Below the pieces are notes generated by a model, which was not told the DNA's origin, made no database searches, and worked only from the letters and a program-made list of their open reading frames with translations. From Eubacterium sp. (GTDB lineage Bacteria > Bacillota > Clostridia > Lachnospirales > Lachnospiraceae), in the NCBI GenBank assembly GCA_017475235.1, contig JAFVGA010000006.1:186001-250000 (forward strand): a stretch of 64,000 bases of DNA. The letters are read 5' to 3'. This document shows positions 45,476-56,194 of this stretch, in pieces. The first letter of the stretch is position 1; every line of letters starts with the position of its first letter. Both the position numbers and the translations under genes were made by a program.

Positions 45476-46843
45476 ATGAAATTATGGGGTGGACGCTTCA
45501 CAAAAGAAACTGATGAATTAGTATTCAACTTTAATGAGTCTCTTTCTTTTGACAGAAAACTTTATAAACAAGATATCACTGGAAGTATTGCCCATGCGAA
45601 AATGCTTGGAAAGCAAGGAATTATTTCAGATGATGAAGCAAAAGAAATCGTCAAAGGTCTAGAAGGTATCCTTAAAGACCTTGATTCTGGTGCCTTAGAA
45701 TTTGATAATTCAGAAGATATACATAGTTTTGTCGAGGCCACTTTGACAGAGCGTATTGGCGATGCAGGAAAGAAACTTCATACAGGACGTAGTCGAAACG
45801 ATCAGGTTGCTTTAGATATGAAGATGTACACTAAAGAGGAAATGTTAGAGCTTAAGAGTTTAATTAAAACTCTACTTGCTTCTATCCTTAATGTTATGGA
45901 AGAAAACACTGACACTATTATGCCAGGCTTTACACATCTTCAAAAAGCACAGCCTATCACTTTAGCTCACCACTTTGGAGCTTACTTCGAAATGTTTAAG
46001 CGTGACTACTCACGTCTTAACTGTGCATTGATGCGTATTGATCAGTGCCCACTTGGTTCGGGTGCTTTGGCGGGGACGACTTACCCTTTGGACCGCGAGT
46101 TTGTTGCAAAGGAACTTGGTTTCAAAGAACCAACACTTAACAGTATGGACTCTGTTTCAGACCGCGATTACTTAATTGAATTTTTGAGCGATCTTTCAAT
46201 TATCATGATGCACCTCTCTCGCTTCTGCGAAGAAATCTGCATTTGGAATTCAAATGAATATCGCTTTGTAAATATTGACGATTCATACAGTACTGGTTCA
46301 AGTATTATGCCACAAAAGAAAAACCCAGACATTGCTGAGTTGATTCGTGGTAAAACTGGACGTGTGTATGGTGCTTTGATGTCATTGCTCACAACTATGA
46401 AATCACTTCCACTTGCATACAATAAAGATATGCAGGAAGACAAAGAATTGGCATTTGATGCAATCGATACAGTTAAAGGTTGCGTCGTTCTATTCACTGG
46501 AATGATTGATACAATGACATTCAATAAGGACAATATGGAAAACAGCACTAAGATGGGATTCACTAATGCTACTGATGCAGCTGACTACTTGGTAAACAAA
46601 GGAGTTCCATTCCGCGATGCACATGGTATTGTTGGTGAGTTAGTTTTGTTCTGTGAGGAAAACAATAAATCACTTGATGATATGACATTAGATGAGTACA
46701 AAGCTATAAGCGATGTGTTCGAAGATGATATATTTGATGCTATTAGTTTGGAAACTTGTGTTAACAAGCGTCTAACACTTGGTGCACCAAGTCCTGAATC
46801 TATGGCAAAGGTAATTGAAAGCTATAAAGAGTTTTTGAAATAA
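45476..46843 (+). CDS. argH: Argininosuccinate lyase
   Basis: 455 residues of the fumarase/aspartase superfamily. It starts [20 protein letters not shown], has the signature [19 protein letters not shown] and catalytic [13 protein letters not shown]. It splits argininosuccinate to arginine and fumarate. ATG 45476 is chosen by the SD and KLWGG start; the open frame runs 14 codons upstream across the promoter. argG is not in the window. Confidence 0.97.
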   Translation: MKLWGGRFTKETDELVFNFNESLSFDRKLYKQDITGSIAHAKMLGKQGIISDDEAKEIVKGLEGILKDLDSGALEFDNSEDIHSFVEATLTERIGDAGKKLHTGRSRNDQVALDMKMYTKEEMLELKSLIKTLLASILNVMEENTDTIMPGFTHLQKAQPITLAHHFGAYFEMFKRDYSRLNCALMRIDQCPLGSGALAGTTYPLDREFVAKELGFKEPTLNSMDSVSDRDYLIEFLSDLSIIMMHLSRFCEEICIWNSNEYRFVNIDDSYSTGSSIMPQKKNPDIAELIRGKTGRVYGALMSLLTTMKSLPLAYNKDMQEDKELAFDAIDTVKGCVVLFTGMIDTMTFNKDNMENSTKMGFTNATDAADYLVNKGVPFRDAHGIVGELVLFCEENNKSLDDMTLDEYKAISDVFEDDIFDAISLETCVNKRLTLGAPSPESMAKVIESYKEFLK

Positions 46844-46860
46844 TAAAAAGATTAAAACAA

Positions 46861-46890
46861 AAAAAGACAAGGTGTAAACCTTGTCTTTTT
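46861..46890. terminator. Bidirectional terminator after argH
   Basis: AAAAAGACAAGG pairs with CCTTGTCTTTTT around a six-base loop; it serves argH and the convergent zinc-ribbon gene. Confidence 0.9.
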
Positions 46891-46892
46891 TA

Positions 46893-47732
46893 TTATTCTT
46901 TTTCATACACTTGATCATAATAAGCTCCATCTCTTATTATGCCATGTGTTTTTTCCCCTTCTTCGTCAGTCATCGAAACAAGTCCCGTACTATCATCAAC
47001 GGTATAAGTTCCATGCTTCATTGTCTCAGAATTAAGACGTGAATCCATTTCACAATGAGATTCCCACTCTCTGCTATATGTACCATCAGCATTAAAAATT
47101 ATTTCTATAGAAATCGTTGTTCTATATGGCGTTCCCTCCGCTGTATCAAAATAACTAACTCTTTGATTTGTAACTTTAGGTTCAGCATCTCCTGAGTAAT
47201 CGTCAAAATAAAAATATTCTCCATCAGTTTTATATGTTGTTTTTGTACCATCTGAATCAAATTTACATATTACTTCATTTTTATCTTGATCCACTTTAAA
47301 GGTTCCCTTATCATCACCTTGTTCATCCCCATGAAAATCAAACGTTTTATCACTATCGTGGAACGTAAAACTTCCTCCGCCATCAATTAATTCAAATTTA
47401 CCATCTAAAGTAATATTGCTTTGGCAACTCACCAAACACATGATAACAATAACAATGGCTACAACAGCGCAAGCTATTCCAGCAATTATTATTTTCGTCT
47501 TAGAATTAATTGATGTCCTTTTTGGTTCTGATTCTTGAACTTCAACATTGTTTTCAAAAGTCTGTGGTTCTGGCTCTTGCACTTCAACATTGTTTTCAAA
47601 AGTCTGTGGTTCTGGCTCTTGGATTGGAACTTTTGTTTCTTCCACAATTTCTTGCTTTGCACCACAATTTCCACAATAGACAGTTCCTTCTTCTAATTCA
47701 GACCCACAATTATAACAAAACTTATTAGCCAT
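46893..47732 (-). CDS. Zinc-ribbon membrane protein
   Basis: 279 residues. The N-terminal zinc ribbon CYNCG...CGNCG (four cysteines) is followed by a linker of two identical 14-residue repeats (EPEPQTFENNVEVQ) and a membrane helix (IIIAGIACAVVAIVIVIMCL). The extracellular beta domain is about 175 residues with repeats of DGxFxF type (lipocalin-like strands). Function unknown. AGGAGGG precedes ATG 47732. The architecture matches the larger protein at 387. Confidence 0.75.
   Translation of the reverse strand: MANKFCYNCGSELEEGTVYCGNCGAKQEIVEETKVPIQEPEPQTFENNVEVQEPEPQTFENNVEVQESEPKRTSINSKTKIIIAGIACAVVAIVIVIMCLVSCQSNITLDGKFELIDGGGSFTFHDSDKTFDFHGDEQGDDKGTFKVDQDKNEVICKFDSDGTKTTYKTDGEYFYFDDYSGDAEPKVTNQRVSYFDTAEGTPYRTTISIEIIFNADGTYSREWESHCEMDSRLNSETMKHGTYTVDDSTGLVSMTDEEGEKTHGIIRDGAYYDQVYEKE
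47534..47617. repeat. Tandem 42-bp repeat inside the zinc-ribbon gene
   Basis: Two 42-base units, almost identical, encode the EPEPQTFENNVEVQ repeats; a third degenerate unit begins at 47618. It keeps the reading frame. Confidence 0.9.
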
Positions 47733-47753
47733 ATTCGACCCTCCTAAATTCGT

Positions 47754-48848
47754 TTATGGATTGCATCCTTTGCAAGGACTGTAGCCTTGATTGATTAAAG
47801 TCTTTCTACTTCCTTTATATTTAATCTGATTATAACTCTTAATACGTTTCACATAATAGCAACTTGGATAATGGAACTTTTTGGTATTCTTGCTTAATAT
47901 GTATGTTCCGCTCTTACCTTTTGTTACTTTCTTATTATAGTATTTTTTATTATAGGTTCTTTTTGTACTAGAACTGCTTGATATCTTTCCTTTGCCCTTA
48001 CTTGTTCCAGTCTTGTAGTTGATCTTTATTCCTGGTTGAACATTGTAACAATAAACATTAAAACTACATGATCTGCCTTTGTCTTCGACAGAGTATGCTT
48101 CCATTTGCACTCCGCTGGCTACTAGATTATTTCCTTTGTAGATCGGACGAACTCTATACATTACATGTTTGTTTAAGTATTTAACACAGTTTGCAACTTC
48201 ATCCTCGAAAGGAAGCATTCCATCGACATTCATATATCTTGTTCCAGTGATTAAGTTCTTAGCATTTGCATTTTGACCAGTTAGCTGATGGCCAATCAAA
48301 TGACATCTGTTATATAGATATCTTCCAGCTACAGTTGAGTACATATATGTATGCCATCCAGATGGATAAACTGAACTGATAGATGTTCTCTTACTCTTTG
48401 GCATTATATCTTTTCCAATAGACGCTATCGCAACACCACATCTTCCAAGACTATCTAACTTACTAAACTTTTGATATGACTTTCTTTTAATCTCTTTTTG
48501 GGTAAATGTTGGTTTGTTTCCATTCACTCTAACGTAAGGTGCTTTTACAACCTTATACTTTGGAATATTTTTAAGTTTAAGCTTCTTCGATTTGTATTTA
48601 ACTTTTACTTTAGGTTTTTGCTTTGTAGGAGCTTGTGTTGATTGGGCTGTAGTCACTTTTGCACTTTCAGTTTCCTCTAGTACCGAAGTATCAACTGTCG
48701 ACACTTCAGCTTCGCAAGTCGCACTAACAACTACGGTATTCTCAACTGTAGTTTCATCTGTTACCTTATCATTATCCATAAAAGAACAAGCGGACAAACA
48801 CATTGCAACGAATGCTACTATTCCAATTATTAGACTTTTTTTGCTCAT
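47754..48848 (-). CDS. Secreted DNA/RNA non-specific endonuclease lipoprotein
   Basis: 364 residues. The lipoprotein signal (IIGIVAFVAMCLSACSF) is followed by a threonine-rich linker. The nuclease core has RCHLIGHQLTGQNANAKNLI (the catalytic His-Asn type seen in EndA-like DNA-entry nucleases) and MLPFEDEVANCVKYLNKHV. A C-terminal cysteine pattern (KKFHYPSCYYVKRIK, GYSPCKGCNP) resembles an Ada-type metal-binding end. It probably degrades extracellular DNA for nutrient or uptake. CGGGAG precedes ATG 48848. Confidence 0.88.
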   Translation of the reverse strand: MSKKSLIIGIVAFVAMCLSACSFMDNDKVTDETTVENTVVVSATCEAEVSTVDTSVLEETESAKVTTAQSTQAPTKQKPKVKVKYKSKKLKLKNIPKYKVVKAPYVRVNGNKPTFTQKEIKRKSYQKFSKLDSLGRCGVAIASIGKDIMPKSKRTSISSVYPSGWHTYMYSTVAGRYLYNRCHLIGHQLTGQNANAKNLITGTRYMNVDGMLPFEDEVANCVKYLNKHVMYRVRPIYKGNNLVASGVQMEAYSVEDKGRSCSFNVYCYNVQPGIKINYKTGTSKGKGKISSSSSTKRTYNKKYYNKKVTKGKSGTYILSKNTKKFHYPSCYYVKRIKSYNQIKYKGSRKTLINQGYSPCKGCNP

Positions 48849-48887
48849 ATTTTACTCCCGTTCAAAAACTACATTCATTATACAATA

Positions 48888-48913
48888 AAAGAGCTGTCAT
48901 ATGACAGCCCTTT
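48888..48913 (-). terminator. Terminator after serA
   Basis: AGGGCTGTCAT and ATGACAGCTCT pair on the minus strand, followed by TTTT. Confidence 0.8.
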
Positions 48914-48931
48914 ATCATTAAATCATTATAA

Positions 48932-50068
48932 TTATTTAATCACTCTAACCTTTAGTACTCCATCAATAGCTTTAACTGCATCAATAGCGGCATCGTCGAA
49001 TGAGTCTGCGTCGATTATTGCATAGCCGTAATCTCCTCTTGTTCCACATTCAACATCATCACTACCTGCAGCAGCCTTGATGTCTTCTACGATGTCTCCT
49101 TTGAAAGCAACAGCAATTCTTGCGCCAGTTGCTTCACCCTTAACAACCTTAGGGAAGTTAACTGAGTTAACGATGTTTCCGTTTTCTACATAATCCATAA
49201 TCTGTTTAACTGCCATGATTGCACAGTTGTCTTCAGATTCTGCAGTAGATGCTCCAAGGTGTGGGAAAGCAATAACGCCTTCTGTGTTTGCACTCTTGTA
49301 GTTAGGGAAGTCAGTAACATATTTCTTAACCTTACCGGATGCTAGAGCTTCAGCCATATCATCATCTGCAACAAGAAGATCTCTTGCGTAGTTAAGAATT
49401 ACTACTCCGTCTTTCATCTTAGCAATTGTATCTTTGTTAATCATTTCTTTTGTGTCATCTAGTAGTGGCACGTGAACTGAAATGAAATCAGATACTGCGT
49501 AAACATCGTCATTTGTTTCAACAATCTTTACTTTATCATCAAGCATTGCCTTTCCTTCTTCTGTAAGGAATGGATCAACACCAACAACGTCCATACCAAG
49601 TGCTACAGCTGAGTTAGCAACTAATCTACCGATAGCACCAAGTCCAATGATACCAAGAGTTTTACCTAAGATTTCGCCGCCGGCGAATTGTTTCTTAGCC
49701 TTCTCCATTGACTTGTTGATATTCTCATCTGAGTTGTTTTCTTTAACCCAAGTGTTACCACCGATAATATCTCTGCATGCTAGAAGCATTCCGCAAAGAA
49801 CTAATTCCTTAACGCCGTTAGCGTTTGCGCCAGGTGTGTTGAATACAACGATTCCCTTGTCAGCACATTTGTCTAGAGGGATGTTGTTTACACCAGCACC
49901 AGCTCTTGCAACCGCAACTAAACTTTCTGGTAAATCCAAATCGTGCATAGCTGCACTTCTTACTAATGCTACTTCTGCCTCATCAAAGTTGTCTGTAGCT
50001 TCATAATTATCTGTAAAGTTTCCTAATCCAAGAGGTGAAATAGGATTTAAGCAATTATATTTAATCAT
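48932..50068 (-). CDS. serA: D-3-phosphoglycerate dehydrogenase
   Basis: 378 residues with the NAD motif LGIIGLGAIGRLVANSAVAL, NYARDLLVADDDMAEAL and the catalytic His of FPHLGASTAESED. A short C-terminal ACT-like part (GYAIIDADSFDDAAIDAVKA) may sense serine. It catalyses the first step of serine synthesis. The ATG overlaps the serC stop (TAATG). It is last in the leuB-ilvD-ilvB-serC-serA run. Confidence 0.95.
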   Translation of the reverse strand: MIKYNCLNPISPLGLGNFTDNYEATDNFDEAEVALVRSAAMHDLDLPESLVAVARAGAGVNNIPLDKCADKGIVVFNTPGANANGVKELVLCGMLLACRDIIGGNTWVKENNSDENINKSMEKAKKQFAGGEILGKTLGIIGLGAIGRLVANSAVALGMDVVGVDPFLTEEGKAMLDDKVKIVETNDDVYAVSDFISVHVPLLDDTKEMINKDTIAKMKDGVVILNYARDLLVADDDMAEALASGKVKKYVTDFPNYKSANTEGVIAFPHLGASTAESEDNCAIMAVKQIMDYVENGNIVNSVNFPKVVKGEATGARIAVAFKGDIVEDIKAAAGSDDVECGTRGDYGYAIIDADSFDDAAIDAVKAIDGVLKVRVIK

Positions 50069-51150
50069 TATTTGTTCTCCTCCTCAAACTTCTTCATAAA
50101 CTCTACTAACGCCTCAACACCTTCGATTGGCATAGCATTGTAGATACTAGCTCTCATTCCGCCAACAGTTCTGTGACCTTTTAGGTTTTCGAAACCAGCT
50201 GCCTTTGCCTCTTTTACAAACTTAGCATCTAGTTCTTCGTCGCCTGTCACGAAAGGAACGTTCATAAGAGATCTATCTTCTGGTACTACTGTACCTTTGA
50301 ACATCTCGCTTTGATCTAAGAAATCGTAAAGGATCTTAGCTTTCTTCTCGTTTCTTTCTTTCATAGCCTCTAAGCCACCCATCTTCTTAAGCCACTTGAA
50401 GACTTTACCACACATGTAAATTGTATAACATGGAGGTGTGTTATAAAGTGAACCAGCATCTGCCTGTGTTTTGTATGCAAGCATTGTTGGAACGCTTTTG
50501 TCAACTTCCTCAGGAATCAAATCTTCTCTGATGATTACGATTGCCATACCAGCTGGTCCGATGTTCTTCTGAACACCACCGTAGATGATGCCGTACTTTT
50601 CAACATCAACTGGCTCTGACAAGAAACATGATGAAACGTCAGATACTAGGATATGACCCTTTGTGTTTGGAAGTGTTTTGTACTTTGTTCCGTAAATTGT
50701 ATTGTTTTCACAGATGTATACATAATCAGCATCTTCTGGAATATCCAAATCACTGCAATCTGGAATATAAGAAAATGTCTTATCTTCTGATGATGCAACT
50801 CTTACTACATCAATATACTTCTCTGCTTCTGCGGCAGCTTTCTTAGCCCACTGACCAGTTACGATATATGCAGCTTTTCCGTTCTTCTTTAAGTTCATTG
50901 GAATAGCTGAAAACTGTGTGGATGCACCACCCTGTAAGAATAATACTTTGTAGTTGTCTGGGATGTTCATTAGTTCTCTTAAATCTGCTTCCGCATCATC
51001 AATTATCTGCTGGAATGCAGGAGATCTATGACTCATCTCCATAACGCTCATACCAGTTCCCTGGTAATCAAGCATCTCGCTTGCTGCTTCTTCTAATACC
51101 TCTTCCGGTAACACTGCCGGACCTGCTGAAAAATTGTATACTCTGCTCAT
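50068..51150 (-). CDS. serC: Phosphoserine aminotransferase
   Basis: 360 residues of fold-type I PLP enzyme: YNFSAGPAVLPEEVLEEA start, PLP lysine in YGGVQKNIGPAGMAIV, and GGMRASIYNAMPIEGVEAL. It makes phosphoserine. GGAGGAAT precedes ATG 51150; it lies 28 bases after ilvB. Confidence 0.96.
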   Translation of the reverse strand: MSRVYNFSAGPAVLPEEVLEEAASEMLDYQGTGMSVMEMSHRSPAFQQIIDDAEADLRELMNIPDNYKVLFLQGGASTQFSAIPMNLKKNGKAAYIVTGQWAKKAAAEAEKYIDVVRVASSEDKTFSYIPDCSDLDIPEDADYVYICENNTIYGTKYKTLPNTKGHILVSDVSSCFLSEPVDVEKYGIIYGGVQKNIGPAGMAIVIIREDLIPEEVDKSVPTMLAYKTQADAGSLYNTPPCYTIYMCGKVFKWLKKMGGLEAMKERNEKKAKILYDFLDQSEMFKGTVVPEDRSLMNVPFVTGDEELDAKFVKEAKAAGFENLKGHRTVGGMRASIYNAMPIEGVEALVEFMKKFEEENK

Positions 51151-51178
51151 TTTATAATTCCTCCAATTTTTTTATTTC

Positions 51179-52852
51179 TTAAGCATCTAAATCGTCTGCG
51201 TCGAATACATCCATGATAGGTTTTCCTGCTGGTACCATTGGGAATACCTTGTCATCTTTGTGGATGTCGCATTCTAGTACGCATGGAATGTTAAGTTCAA
51301 TTGCTTCTTTGATAGCATCTCTGAATTCATCGATAGTTGTAATCTTGTAAGCCTTAGCACCAAGTCCCTCTGCAACCTTAACGAAATCTACTTCGTCATC
51401 AAGTACTGTTGCTGAGTATCTTTCGCCGTAGAACAATGTCTGCCACTGACGAACCATACCAAGAACGTGGTTGTTAATAACTACCTGAATGATTGGGATG
51501 TTGTATCTTGTTGCTGTAGCGATTTCGTTCATGTTCATTCTGAAACATCCATCTCCCGCAATATTGATACATGTCTTATCCTTGTTGCCCATCTTTGCTC
51601 CGATACAAGCGCCAACACCGTAACCCATTGTTCCTAGACCACCTGAAGTGATAAGCTGTCTAGATTTTTTGTAGTTGTAGTATTGAGCTGCCCACATCTG
51701 ATGCTGACCTACGTCTGTTGTGATGATTGCATCACCCTTAGTTTCTTCATAGATAGCGTCAATAATTGATGGACCAGTTAAAGCGCCTCTGTCTACTGGC
51801 AATGGATATTTAGCTTTGTAATCATCAATCTCCTTAATCCAGTCAGAGTTGTCTTGCTTTTTAACTGCTTTATTTAGGCGAGTCATAACTTCTTTAACAT
51901 CGCCAATAATGCTTGCGTCAGCCTTTACATTCTTATTGATTTCTGATGGATCAATATCAATGTGAACTATCGCTGCATTCTGTGCAAATTTCTTTGGATT
52001 ACCAGTTACACGATCTGAGAATCTAGCACCGATAACGATAAGTAAGTCACTATCACTAACTCCATAGTTTGAAGTCTTTGTTCCGTGCATACCAATCATA
52101 CCAGTGTAAAGATCATTCTTTCCATCGATAACACCTTTACCCATCAAAGTGTCACAAACTGGTGCATTTATCTTCTCAACAAATTCTCTTACTTCTTTGT
52201 CGGCCTCAGATATAGTAGCTCCACCACCAACTATAACGAATGGCTTTTTAGAAGCTTCGATCATATTGCAAACTGTTTCGATGTCTTCTTCGTCGATTGT
52301 GTCTGAAACGCGCTCGATTGGAGCTGGCTTCTTATTCTCAAACTCAATCTTGTTTGCTGTAACGTCCTTTGTAATATCTACAAGTACAGGACCAGGTCTA
52401 CCAGACTGAGCAATTCTGAACGCATCGCGAATTGTGTCAGCTAGATCTTCTATTTCTTTTACAATATAGTTGTGCTTTGTGATAGGCATTGTCACACCTA
52501 CAATATCGATCTCCTGGAAAGAATCCTTACCAAGACCAGACTTAGCAACGTTCGCAGTGATTGCAACTAATGGAACCGAATCCATGTAAGCTGTCGCAAT
52601 ACCTGTAACTAAGTTTGTAGCACCAGGGCCTGATGTTGCAAAACAAACACCAACCTTACCTGTGCTTCTTGCATAACCGTCTGCAGCATGTGCAGCACCT
52701 TGCTCATGCGAAACAAGATAGTGGTTAATCTTATCTTCTTTGTAGATGGCATCATAAATATTTAGGATAGTTCCTCCTGGATATCCAAATACTGTATCAA
52801 CGCCTTGTTCTTTTAAACATTCAACTACTATTTCTGAACCATTAAGTAACAT
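51179..52852 (-). CDS. ilvB: Acetolactate synthase large subunit
   Basis: 557 residues. The TPP-enzyme regions are FGYPGGTILNIYDAIYKED, the Glu site in VSHEQGAAHAADGYARS and the TPP motif GDGCFRMNMNEIATATRYN ending in NN. It catalyses the first step of branched-chain amino acid synthesis. No small subunit (ilvN) is found in the window. AAAGGAG precedes ATG 52852. Confidence 0.95.
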   Translation of the reverse strand: MLLNGSEIVVECLKEQGVDTVFGYPGGTILNIYDAIYKEDKINHYLVSHEQGAAHAADGYARSTGKVGVCFATSGPGATNLVTGIATAYMDSVPLVAITANVAKSGLGKDSFQEIDIVGVTMPITKHNYIVKEIEDLADTIRDAFRIAQSGRPGPVLVDITKDVTANKIEFENKKPAPIERVSDTIDEEDIETVCNMIEASKKPFVIVGGGATISEADKEVREFVEKINAPVCDTLMGKGVIDGKNDLYTGMIGMHGTKTSNYGVSDSDLLIVIGARFSDRVTGNPKKFAQNAAIVHIDIDPSEINKNVKADASIIGDVKEVMTRLNKAVKKQDNSDWIKEIDDYKAKYPLPVDRGALTGPSIIDAIYEETKGDAIITTDVGQHQMWAAQYYNYKKSRQLITSGGLGTMGYGVGACIGAKMGNKDKTCINIAGDGCFRMNMNEIATATRYNIPIIQVVINNHVLGMVRQWQTLFYGERYSATVLDDEVDFVKVAEGLGAKAYKITTIDEFRDAIKEAIELNIPCVLECDIHKDDKVFPMVPAGKPIMDVFDADDLDA

Positions 52853-52881
52853 ATTATCACTCCTTTATTCCTTCTTAGTGC

Positions 52882-54549
52882 TTAGTCGTTAATCTCTAGG
52901 ATAGCTCCCTTAGCACCACTTGTAACCATCTTTCTGTATCTGTCTAAATAACCTGTTGTAACGTTAGGCTCCTTAGGTGTCCAATTCTTGCGACGCTCCT
53001 CTAGAACGTCATCTTCGACGGCTACGTCTAATGTGTATTCAGGAATATTGATTTTTATAATGTCGCCTTCCTCTACCAATGCGATAGGTCCACCTACTGC
53101 AGCTTCAGGAGAAATATGTCCGATGGACGCTCCTCTTGATGCTCCTGAGAATCTACCGTCTGTGATTAGAGCAACTGTATCGTCTAAGCCCATTCCAGCA
53201 ATGGCTGAAGTAGGATTTAGCATCTCTCTCATACCAGGGCCACCCTTTGGTCCCTCGTATCTGATAACAACAACATCACCAGGATTGATCTTGCCACCCT
53301 TGATAGCAGCAATTGCATCTTCCTCTGAGTCAAAGACTCTGGCTGGTCCTTCGTGTACAAGCATCTCTTCCTTAACAGCTGAGCGCTTAACAACTGAACC
53401 ATCTGGTGCCAAGTTACCTTTAAGAACTGCAAGTCCACCTGTCTTTGTATATGGGTTGTCAGTTGGTCTGATAACTTCTGGATTCTTGTTAACTGAATCT
53501 TTGACGTTCTCGCCAACAGTCTTTCCAGTAACTGTCATACAATCTGTATTTAATAGTCCGATGTCAGCAAGTTCTTTCATAACTGCCCATACACCGCCTG
53601 CTTCGTTTAGGTCTTCCATATATGTAGGACCCGCTGGAGCTAGGTGACAAAGGTTTGGAGTCTTCTCACTGATTTCGTTTGCGAAACCGATGTCGAAGTC
53701 AAAACCAATCTCGTGTGCGATAGCTGGTAGATGAAGCATACTGTTAGTTGAACAGCCAAGTGCCATATCTACAGTTAAAGCATTTAGGATTGCATCCTTA
53801 GTCATGATGTCTCTTGGTTTAATATCTTTTTCTAGCAAGTCCATAACAGCCATACCTGCATGCTTTGCTAGTTTAATTCTCTCTGAGTAAACTGCTGGAA
53901 TAGTTCCGTTACCTTTAAGTCCCATTCCAAGAGCCTCTGTTAAACAGTTCATTGAGTTAGCTGTGTACATTCCTGAACATGATCCACATGTAGGACAAAC
54001 CTTTTCAACAAACTCCTTAACCTGCTCATCATTAAGTTTTCCTGCAGCATGAGCACCCACAGCCTCAAACATTGATGAAAGGCTACGCTTCTGTCCGTTT
54101 ACATGACCTGCCATCATAGGGCCTCCCGAAACGAATACCGTAGGAACATTAACTCTAGCAGCTGCCATCAAAAGTCCTGGAACATTCTTGTCACAGTTTG
54201 GAATCATAACTAGCGCATCAAACTGATGAGCCAATGCCATACACTCTGTAGAGTCAGCAATCAAATCTCTAGTAACGAGTGAGTACTTCATTCCAATGTG
54301 TCCCATAGCAATTCCGTCGCACACTGCGATAGCTGGGAACTCAATTGGTGTTCCGCCTGCCATAGCAACGCCCATCTTTACGGCTTCTGCTATTTTATCT
54401 AAATTCATGTGGCCTGGTACTATCTCATTGTATGAGCATACGATACCAACCAATGGTTTTTTCAATTCTTCCTCTGTGAGACCAAGTGCGTTAAACAATG
54501 ATCTCTGAGGTGCTGTCTGCATACCTTGTTTTACTGCATCACTTTTCAT
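52882..54549 (-). CDS. ilvD: Dihydroxy-acid dehydratase
   Basis: 555 residues of the IlvD/Edd family with Fe-S cysteines in PNCDKNVPG and [18 protein letters not shown], and the ligand region [20 protein letters not shown]. It forms 2-oxoacids for valine and isoleucine. AAGGAGGG precedes ATG 54549. It is second in the operon after leuB. Confidence 0.97.
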   Translation of the reverse strand: MKSDAVKQGMQTAPQRSLFNALGLTEEELKKPLVGIVCSYNEIVPGHMNLDKIAEAVKMGVAMAGGTPIEFPAIAVCDGIAMGHIGMKYSLVTRDLIADSTECMALAHQFDALVMIPNCDKNVPGLLMAAARVNVPTVFVSGGPMMAGHVNGQKRSLSSMFEAVGAHAAGKLNDEQVKEFVEKVCPTCGSCSGMYTANSMNCLTEALGMGLKGNGTIPAVYSERIKLAKHAGMAVMDLLEKDIKPRDIMTKDAILNALTVDMALGCSTNSMLHLPAIAHEIGFDFDIGFANEISEKTPNLCHLAPAGPTYMEDLNEAGGVWAVMKELADIGLLNTDCMTVTGKTVGENVKDSVNKNPEVIRPTDNPYTKTGGLAVLKGNLAPDGSVVKRSAVKEEMLVHEGPARVFDSEEDAIAAIKGGKINPGDVVVIRYEGPKGGPGMREMLNPTSAIAGMGLDDTVALITDGRFSGASRGASIGHISPEAAVGGPIALVEEGDIIKINIPEYTLDVAVEDDVLEERRKNWTPKEPNVTTGYLDRYRKMVTSGAKGAILEIND

Positions 54550-54562
54550 TTTTGGTCCCTCC

Positions 54563-55645
54563 TTATATTCTACTTACAATCTCATCACCCATCTGCTTAC
54601 AACCAACAAGTGTCATACCGTCTGAGTAAATATCAATTGTTCTAATATCATCTTCTAATACTTTTTCTACAGCTTTCTCAACTGCGTCTGCTTCTTCGTC
54701 CAAGTCGAAGGAATATCTAAGCATCATAGCCGCACTTAAAATTGTTGCAATTGGATTTGCTTTATCATCTCCAGCAATATCAGGTGCTGCTCCGTGACTT
54801 GGCTCATATAGTCCAAACTTGTCCTCTCTTAGCGACGCCGATGAAAGCATTCCGATTGAACCTGTAATCATACTAGCTTCGTCCGAAAGAATGTCTCCAA
54901 ACATATTCTCTGTTACGACTACGTCAAACTGTGCAGGATCTTTTACCAACTGCATAGCCGCGTTATCAACTAGCATATGTTCTAGCTCAACCTCTGGATA
55001 ATCCTTAGCCACTTCATTCACGATCTTATCCCAAAGTCTTGATGAATCTAGCACGTTTGATTTATCCACGCTAATCACTTTTTTATTTCTCTTCATTGCA
55101 ATCTCGAAAGCCTTAATTGCAATTCGTCTAATCTCATTTTCGTTGTAGACTAGTGTATCCTTAGCCGTCATAACGCCATCAACTTCTTTAGTCTCGCGTT
55201 CGCCAAAGTATAAACCACCAGTTAACTCGCGAACAATAATCATATCAAAGCCCTTATCAGCAACTGATTCCTTTAGTGGACATGCGCCTTTAAGTTCTTT
55301 GTAGAGGTACGCTGGACGAAGGTTAGCAAATAGTCCAAGTCCTTTTCTAATAGCAAGTAATCCTGCCTCAGGTCTAAGGTTTGGAGCTAAATCATACCAG
55401 CTGTCCTTACCCACGATTCCGCCTACAGCTCCAAGCAATACTGCATCATTTTCCTTCGCTGTAGCCAATGCCTCGTCAGTCAAAGGCACACCATGTTTAT
55501 CTATAGAAACGCCACCCATATCAACTTCAGTGTAATTAAAAGTATGGCCGAACTTTTCGCCCACTTTATCTAGCACTTTAGTGGCTTCTTTTATGATTTC
55601 TGGACCAATTCCATCACCTGGAATTGTAGCAATATTAAAGTTCAT
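54563..55645 (-). CDS. leuB: 3-isopropylmalate dehydrogenase
   Basis: 360 residues. [36 protein letters not shown] and [20 protein letters not shown] are diagnostic. It catalyses the oxidative step of leucine synthesis. It is first gene of the run, with promoter TTGAAA-16-TATAAT and a leader of about 50-60 bases; no T-box is visible there. Confidence 0.97.
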   Translation of the reverse strand: MNFNIATIPGDGIGPEIIKEATKVLDKVGEKFGHTFNYTEVDMGGVSIDKHGVPLTDEALATAKENDAVLLGAVGGIVGKDSWYDLAPNLRPEAGLLAIRKGLGLFANLRPAYLYKELKGACPLKESVADKGFDMIIVRELTGGLYFGERETKEVDGVMTAKDTLVYNENEIRRIAIKAFEIAMKRNKKVISVDKSNVLDSSRLWDKIVNEVAKDYPEVELEHMLVDNAAMQLVKDPAQFDVVVTENMFGDILSDEASMITGSIGMLSSASLREDKFGLYEPSHGAAPDIAGDDKANPIATILSAAMMLRYSFDLDEEADAVEKAVEKVLEDDIRTIDIYSDGMTLVGCKQMGDEIVSRI

Positions 55646-55703
55646 AATATCCTTCTTTCTTTACGCGTTTCTTCTTTATAAAAAGTTACGCATTATCTTT
55701 AAA

Positions 55704-55731
55704 ATTATACCATAAATAAGGTCAATTTCAA
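55704..55731 (-). promoter_or_regulatory. Promoter of leuB-ilvD-ilvB-serC-serA
   Basis: Reverse strand TTGAAA (55726-55731), 16 bases, TATAAT (55704-55709) preceded by TGG. The leader is about 50-60 bases. Confidence 0.72.
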
Positions 55732-55754
55732 TGACTAGATTTGCCTTTTTATAA

Positions 55755-55790
55755 CAAAAAAGCAGCCATCAGATCTCATCTGATAGCTGC
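55755..55790 (-). terminator. Terminator after yajC
   Basis: GCAGCTATCAGAT pairs with ATCTGATGGCTGC (one wobble) around a three-base loop, then six T on the minus strand. Confidence 0.9.
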
Positions 55791-55810
55791 GAATTTGAAA
55801 CGTTTTTGAC

Positions 55811-56116
55811 TTATTCTTCGGTTGGTTTTTCTACGTCTACGATAGCTGTTTTCTGCATTGGGATTCGGCAGTTCTTGTTACCACCAAATTCTACGATTAC
55901 TGTGTCATCCTGAACGTCAATAATCATTCCGTAGAATCCACTCGAAGTAAGCACGCTATCGCCAACTTCAATATTACCGAGTAAGTCTTTTTGCTTCTTT
56001 TCGTTCTTCTTCTGAGGTCTGATTAACAAAAAGTACATTGCTCCGACAATGACGACGACGTACAAAATGATCATCCACATATTTCCACCTAAAGCGCCTT
56101 TTGCTGCTAATAACAT
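55811..56116 (-). CDS. yajC: Preprotein translocase subunit YajC
   Basis: 101 residues. One membrane helix (MWMIILYVVVIVGAMYFLLI) is followed by RPQKKNEKKQKDLLGNIEVG, the YajC signature, and a small beta part. YajC is an accessory SecDF partner. It lies after tgt, a common bacterial order. AGGAGG precedes ATG 56116. Confidence 0.96.
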   Translation of the reverse strand: MLLAAKGALGGNMWMIILYVVVIVGAMYFLLIRPQKKNEKKQKDLLGNIEVGDSVLTSSGFYGMIIDVQDDTVIVEFGGNKNCRIPMQKTAIVDVEKPTEE

Positions 56117-56194
56117 ATGTAAAAATCCTCCTAGGTTTTTCTAAAATTAATTATTAATATAATAAAGTATTTGCTAGATATTTTCAAGGACTTT

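Noticed and set aside
47534-47617. Direct repeats as a CRISPR array
   Set aside because: The two 42-base units are adjacent without spacers and lie in frame inside a coding sequence.
52988-53647. Long plus-strand open frame opposite ilvD
   Set aside because: A shadow frame rich in serine and proline with no SD or family match.
55646-55704. T-box riboswitch in the leuB leader
   Set aside because: The leader is only about 50-60 bases and no T-box sequence or specifier hairpin is seen.
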